From positions 1 to 64,000 of the forward strand of contig JACRCV010000119.1 of assembly GCA_016218825.1 (NCBI GenBank): 64,000 bases of DNA, given 5' to 3'. This document shows, piece after piece, positions 60,873 through 64,000 of the stretch. A program made the translations under genes and the position numbers. This DNA comes from Deltaproteobacteria bacterium. Lineage in GTDB: Bacteria > Myxococcota > XYA12-FULL-58-9. Below the pieces are notes generated by a model, which was given only the letters and a program-made list of their open reading frames with translations, was not told the DNA's origin and made no database searches. Within the stretch, counting starts at the first letter, position 1, and each line of letters starts with the position of its first letter.

Positions 60873-62408
60873 TCAAACCGCTGCGGGCAGCGGCCGGTCG
60901 AGCATGCGGAGCGCGGCCCGCGCCGCCATCGCCATGATGCCGAGCTGCGGGTTGACGCCCAGGCTCGTCGGGAAGGTCGAGCCGTCGACGATGTAGAGCC
61001 CGGGCAGGTCCCAGGTCTCGCCGTCCTGATTGACCACCGAATGCGCCCGGTCGGTCCCCATCCGGCAGGTGCCGAGTGGATGCTGCGAGGTGCACTCGAT
61101 GCGCGACGCCGGGATCCGATCGAGGTTCAGGGTCGCGAGCGCCGACGGGTCGAGGCCCTCGAGACCGAAGACCGGCAGGTAGACCCGGCGCGCCCCGGCC
61201 GCGAACCAGGTGTCGGCGAGGATGCGGATCAACCTGGAGAGCGCCGCGCGATCTGCCCGCGCCATCCGATACGTGACCCAGGGCTCGCGCCCCAGGCCGC
61301 GGTGCAGCCGCCCCCCGCCCTCGTCGTGGATCATGCCGCCGAAGACCCCCAGGTGGCGGATGCGGTCGGCGCGCGCCATGAACGCCGGCCCGGCCCCGGG
61401 CATCGTCGCCGCGAGGATCGACGTCGGCACGAACGCCGAGACCAGGGTCAACCGCTCGGCGAGGAAGGCGTCGGAGTAGGCGCTCTGCAGCGCGCCGTGC
61501 CAGCCGCGCACCTCTTCGTCGAACTCGCCGATCACCCGCAACGACGGGTGCAGCGTCATGTTCCGGCCGACCACTCCCGAGCCGCGACCGATGCCGCTGT
61601 TCCACAACAACAGCGGCGTGTACCAGGCCGACGCCGCCAGCACCACCCGCCGGGCCCGCACCATCAGATGACCGCGCTTGTGGCCGTCGGCGTCCAGGAG
61701 CCGCCCCGACACCCCCACGGCGCGGCCGCCGTGGGGCACGACCCGCGACACGCGGCAGTCGGCGTAGATCTCGGCGCCGGCGGCGACGGCGCGCGGCAGA
61801 TAGGTCAAGTCGACGCTCGCCTTCGCCTGGTGCGGACAAACGAAGTTGCACTTGCTTCGCCCCTCGCAGCCGCGGGTGTTGCGTCTGAGGGGCGTCAACC
61901 TGTAGCCGAGCTTGCGGGCGCCGTCTTCGTAGAGCACCGTCGACCGCGAGCGCGCGGTCTCGGGCACGGTCTCGACGTGGATGGCGCGCTCGACCGCGTC
62001 GAAGTACGGCTCGAGCTTCGCCGGTGTCAGCTCCGTGAGCCCCAGGGTCGTCGACCAGTGGACGAGCTTGTGCTCCGGGATGCGGAAGCAGACGCCGCCC
62101 GTGAGCAACGACGAGCCGCCGACCGCCCGCCCCATCATCACGTTGATCACCGGGGAGTCGCCGATGCCGATCGCGGCGGTCATCGAGCCGGCGCGCCACA
62201 CGTGGCGCAGCGACTCGCTCGGCCGCATCGCCCCCATCGCCGCCGGCAGGTGGTGGCCGCCCTCTTCGAGCACCACGACCTTCTGGCCGGCCTCGGCGAG
62301 CTCGGCCGCGACCACCGCGCCGCTCGCCCCGGAGCCGACGATGACGACGTCGGTCGATAGATCCAGATCGCCGGCGACGCTCCGGCCGTTGTGGATCTCG
62401 CCCGTCAC
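60873..62408 (-). CDS. GMC-family FAD-dependent oxidoreductase
   Basis: A 511-aa flavoprotein of the glucose-methanol-choline family. The GTG at 62408 overlaps the preceding stop as GTGA. The FAD motif VIVGSGASGAVVAAELAEAG lies near residue 23, followed by VVVLEEGG. GRAVGGSSLLTGG near 95 is the second flavin contact. A cysteine-bearing loop (GCEGRSKCNFVCPHQAKAS) near 185 resembles long-chain alcohol oxidases and cholesterol-oxidase-like members. The C-terminal catalytic region has SQHPLGTCRMG and DGSTFPTSLGVNPQLGIMAM. The substrate is not known. It is coupled to a small membrane protein gene upstream. Confidence 0.92.
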   Translation of the reverse strand: MTGEIHNGRSVAGDLDLSTDVVIVGSGASGAVVAAELAEAGQKVVVLEEGGHHLPAAMGAMRPSESLRHVWRAGSMTAAIGIGDSPVINVMMGRAVGGSSLLTGGVCFRIPEHKLVHWSTTLGLTELTPAKLEPYFDAVERAIHVETVPETARSRSTVLYEDGARKLGYRLTPLRRNTRGCEGRSKCNFVCPHQAKASVDLTYLPRAVAAGAEIYADCRVSRVVPHGGRAVGVSGRLLDADGHKRGHLMVRARRVVLAASAWYTPLLLWNSGIGRGSGVVGRNMTLHPSLRVIGEFDEEVRGWHGALQSAYSDAFLAERLTLVSAFVPTSILAATMPGAGPAFMARADRIRHLGVFGGMIHDEGGGRLHRGLGREPWVTYRMARADRAALSRLIRILADTWFAAGARRVYLPVFGLEGLDPSALATLNLDRIPASRIECTSQHPLGTCRMGTDRAHSVVNQDGETWDLPGLYIVDGSTFPTSLGVNPQLGIMAMAARAALRMLDRPLPAAV

Positions 62409-62776
62409 CGCCGCACGCTCCACGCCGGAGTGTCGGCGCCGATCTCGACCGCGGCGCCGCGGTCTTCGAAGTAGATCAGACAGAAGATCGCCTTGACGGC
62501 GAAGAACGCCGCCTGCAGCGGGCTGTGCTCGATCTTCGACAGCACCGCGATGCGCCGCGCGAGGGGCAAGCGCGCCAACGGCGGCAGCCGCCCGCACCAC
62601 AACGGCGCCAGCCACGCGAGCACGAAGAGCGCCAGGCCGAACACCGTCCGCGCGAAGGCGCCGCAGTGACGAAAGTGCAGGCGCAGCTCGACGTCGAAGG
62701 CCGCGAGCCTCGAGGCCGAGGGCGGCGCGTCGGGACGCGCGAACAGAGCCTCGGCGATGGCGGTTGCAGTCGACAC
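62405..62776 (-). CDS. Small membrane-associated partner of the GMC oxidoreductase
   Basis: A 123-aa protein starting at a GTG (62776). The N-terminal 40 residues are soluble and helical. Residues about 43-63 (TVFGLALFVLAWLAPLWCG) form one membrane helix. The C-terminal region RIAVLSKIEHSPLQAAFFAV, then KAIFCLIYFEDRGA, resembles the small accessory subunits found beside GMC oxidoreductases. It shares the GTGA overlap with the oxidoreductase, which argues for a stable complex. A longer frame reaching 63646 is a shadow of the next gene. Confidence 0.72.
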   Translation of the reverse strand: MSTATAIAEALFARPDAPPSASRLAAFDVELRLHFRHCGAFARTVFGLALFVLAWLAPLWCGRLPPLARLPLARRIAVLSKIEHSPLQAAFFAVKAIFCLIYFEDRGAAVEIGADTPAWSVRR

Positions 62777-62787
62777 CGTGGATCTGT

Positions 62788-64000
62788 CTATTCCCTGGGC
62801 GGCTCGGCGTAAAGCGCCTGTTCCGCCTTCTGCCACAGCGCCAACACCGCGCCGGCGGCGACCGGGACGAAGCCTTGCAGCGCGAAGCCGCGCGCGGTGC
62901 GCGGGACGTCCGGATCGTCCTGAAACACGCACAACCGCCAGTCGCGCTCCGGCAGCGCCCGCCACAGGGCCTCGGTGGCCGCGGCGCGGAAGGTGATCCC
63001 CCACAGCGGCGTCTGGTCCTGCCGCTCGTAGCGATCCAGGCGACCGGCGAACACCGCCGGCCAGACGTTGCCGTAGGCGCCCATCAGGTGGGTACAGCCG
63101 AGCTGCCGGAGCTCCGGCGTCGCCCGTCCCAGCCGCGCCTGCAGCCGGGCCCGAAGCAGCGTCGGCTCGGGCAGGCCGATGCTCGCCGCCAAGACCAGGA
63201 CCAACGCCGCCACCACCGAGCCCGGTAACAGCCGACCGGCGGCAAAGAGCCGGCGACTGCCGGCGCGCACCATGACGCTCGCCGCACCCGCCTGGATCGC
63301 GATCAACCCCGGCAGCGCGTAGCGCAACGCGTGGTGATTCATCTGCACCCAACGCAAGTGGGCGACGAGCAGCACGTAGCCGACGCCGCAGATCCCGAGC
63401 GCCGCCGCGCTTGGCCACTCCCAAGGGCCCTGCTCCAAACCCGGCGGGTCGCGAGAAACCCCGAAGCGCCGGGCCCGCGCCCACGCCGCCAGCCCGCCGA
63501 AGGCGAGCAACCACGACCCGGCCCAGATCGCGCCGTTGGTCGCCGCGGTGAGCGATCGCGCCATCTCGACGAGCCCCGGGCCCCAGGCGCGCAAATCGCC
63601 AAACCCCAGCGGCGCCCGATCGCCGTGCAGCTTCAGCCACGACCACGCCGCGAGGGTCACGACCGCGAGCATCGCCAACCCCAGCGTGCCTTCAGCGCCG
63701 AGCCGCTTTGCAAGCGCCCGCGGCCACCGGCGCCACGCGGGGGAGGCGGAGAGACACGCCTCCGGCGGCGGACTGAGCCCGGCTCGGATCAAGAGGGTCG
63801 GCGCCAACACCAGGCTCACGGTCGGATTGACCCAATGGGCGGCGGCGACGAGCAGCAGCGCCGGCAACAGCCACCACCACGACCGGCGCCGCACCGCGCC
63901 CCGAACGACGAACAGGGCCGCGAGCGCCAACGCCAGCGCCGTCCCGTAGGGTTGGCTCGGTGCGAGGTAGTCGAAGCGAAGCGCCGGCGGACAGAGGGCG
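62788..64000 (-). CDS. Polytopic membrane protein, 5' end beyond the window
   Basis: The minus-strand frame is open to the window edge, and the upstream codons (AL-C-PP-ALRFDYLAPSQPYGT before the TTG at 63930) read like protein, so the gene is cut. At least 404 residues are visible, with about nine hydrophobic helices, including SWWWLLPALLLVAAAHWVNP and LPGSVVAALVLVLAASIGLP. The C-terminal 130 residues are soluble and contain THLMGAYGNVWPAVFAGRLD. The layout, helices followed by a short soluble end, is like GT-C-type glycosyltransferases or O-antigen-type membrane enzymes, but no signature acid was identified. It ends 11 bases before the GMC partner gene, likely in one operon. Confidence 0.75.
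   Translation of the reverse strand, partial: ALCPPALRFDYLAPSQPYGTALALALAALFVVRGAVRRRSWWWLLPALLLVAAAHWVNPTVSLVLAPTLLIRAGLSPPPEACLSASPAWRRWPRALAKRLGAEGTLGLAMLAVVTLAAWSWLKLHGDRAPLGFGDLRAWGPGLVEMARSLTAATNGAIWAGSWLLAFGGLAAWARARRFGVSRDPPGLEQGPWEWPSAAALGICGVGYVLLVAHLRWVQMNHHALRYALPGLIAIQAGAASVMVRAGSRRLFAAGRLLPGSVVAALVLVLAASIGLPEPTLLRARLQARLGRATPELRQLGCTHLMGAYGNVWPAVFAGRLDRYERQDQTPLWGITFRAAATEALWRALPERDWRLCVFQDDPDVPRTARGFALQGFVPVAAGAVLALWQKAEQALYAEPPRE

Overview
The window is about 70% G+C, densely coding, and has no rRNA or tRNA gene that I can see. It looks like the chromosome of a Myxococcota-type bacterium (former Deltaproteobacteria). The signs are many large lipoproteins and cysteine-rich surface proteins, Myxococcus-type cysteine-rich repeats, MopE-type calcium/metal-binding repeats, a degenerate MYXO-CTERM-like tail, a DUF2378-like protein, and good sigma-54 promoters. 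No stretch without a gene is longer than 300 bases.

Left part (1-24 kb): a TauE/SafE exporter, then a run of secreted or lipid-anchored proteins. These are a small Cys-rich lipoprotein behind a sigma-54 promoter, two paralogous Ig-like lipoproteins flanking a 1127-aa Cys-rich/DUF1566 lipoprotein, and a porin-like beta-barrel. Next comes a three-gene minus-strand operon: a 274-aa MopE lipoprotein, a 1231-aa MopE lipoprotein with 14 repeats, and a 1969-aa TPR protein with a FlgO/TolB-like C-terminal region. A further Cys-motif lipoprotein follows.

Middle (24-49 kb): a small TPR chaperone-like gene with a 598-aa partner; DUF47 plus PiT phosphate uptake; a LolD/MacB-type ABC transporter pair; a sigma-54-driven lipoprotein; a GH114-like protein translationally coupled to a 27-codon epimerase remnant; a three-gene membrane redox operon (small membrane protein, FMN-binding protein, NapH-NapG-like polyferredoxin); an LpoA-like lipoprotein, site-2 protease and DinG helicase run; asd; a signal-less M23 peptidase; and a large Cys-rich surface protein.

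Right part (49-64 kb): gapdh; an EagR-type (DUF1795) chaperone with a hydrophobic partner; greB; a 1453-aa 2-hydroxyacyl-CoA dehydratase activase fusion; a SycD-like chaperone with a candidate secreted substrate; a DUF2378-like gene; a FlgO-like/beta-barrel protein behind sigma-54 and CRP-like sites; and a GMC oxidoreductase operon that runs off the right edge.

A ~145-170 bp structured repeat occurs twice (11.8 kb and 26.5 kb), each time between the 3' ends of convergent genes. The best candidates for undescribed biology are this repeat, the MopE/giant-TPR operon, and the chaperone/cargo pairs at 24.4, 51.2 and 57.1 kb, which lie here without any visible secretion apparatus.
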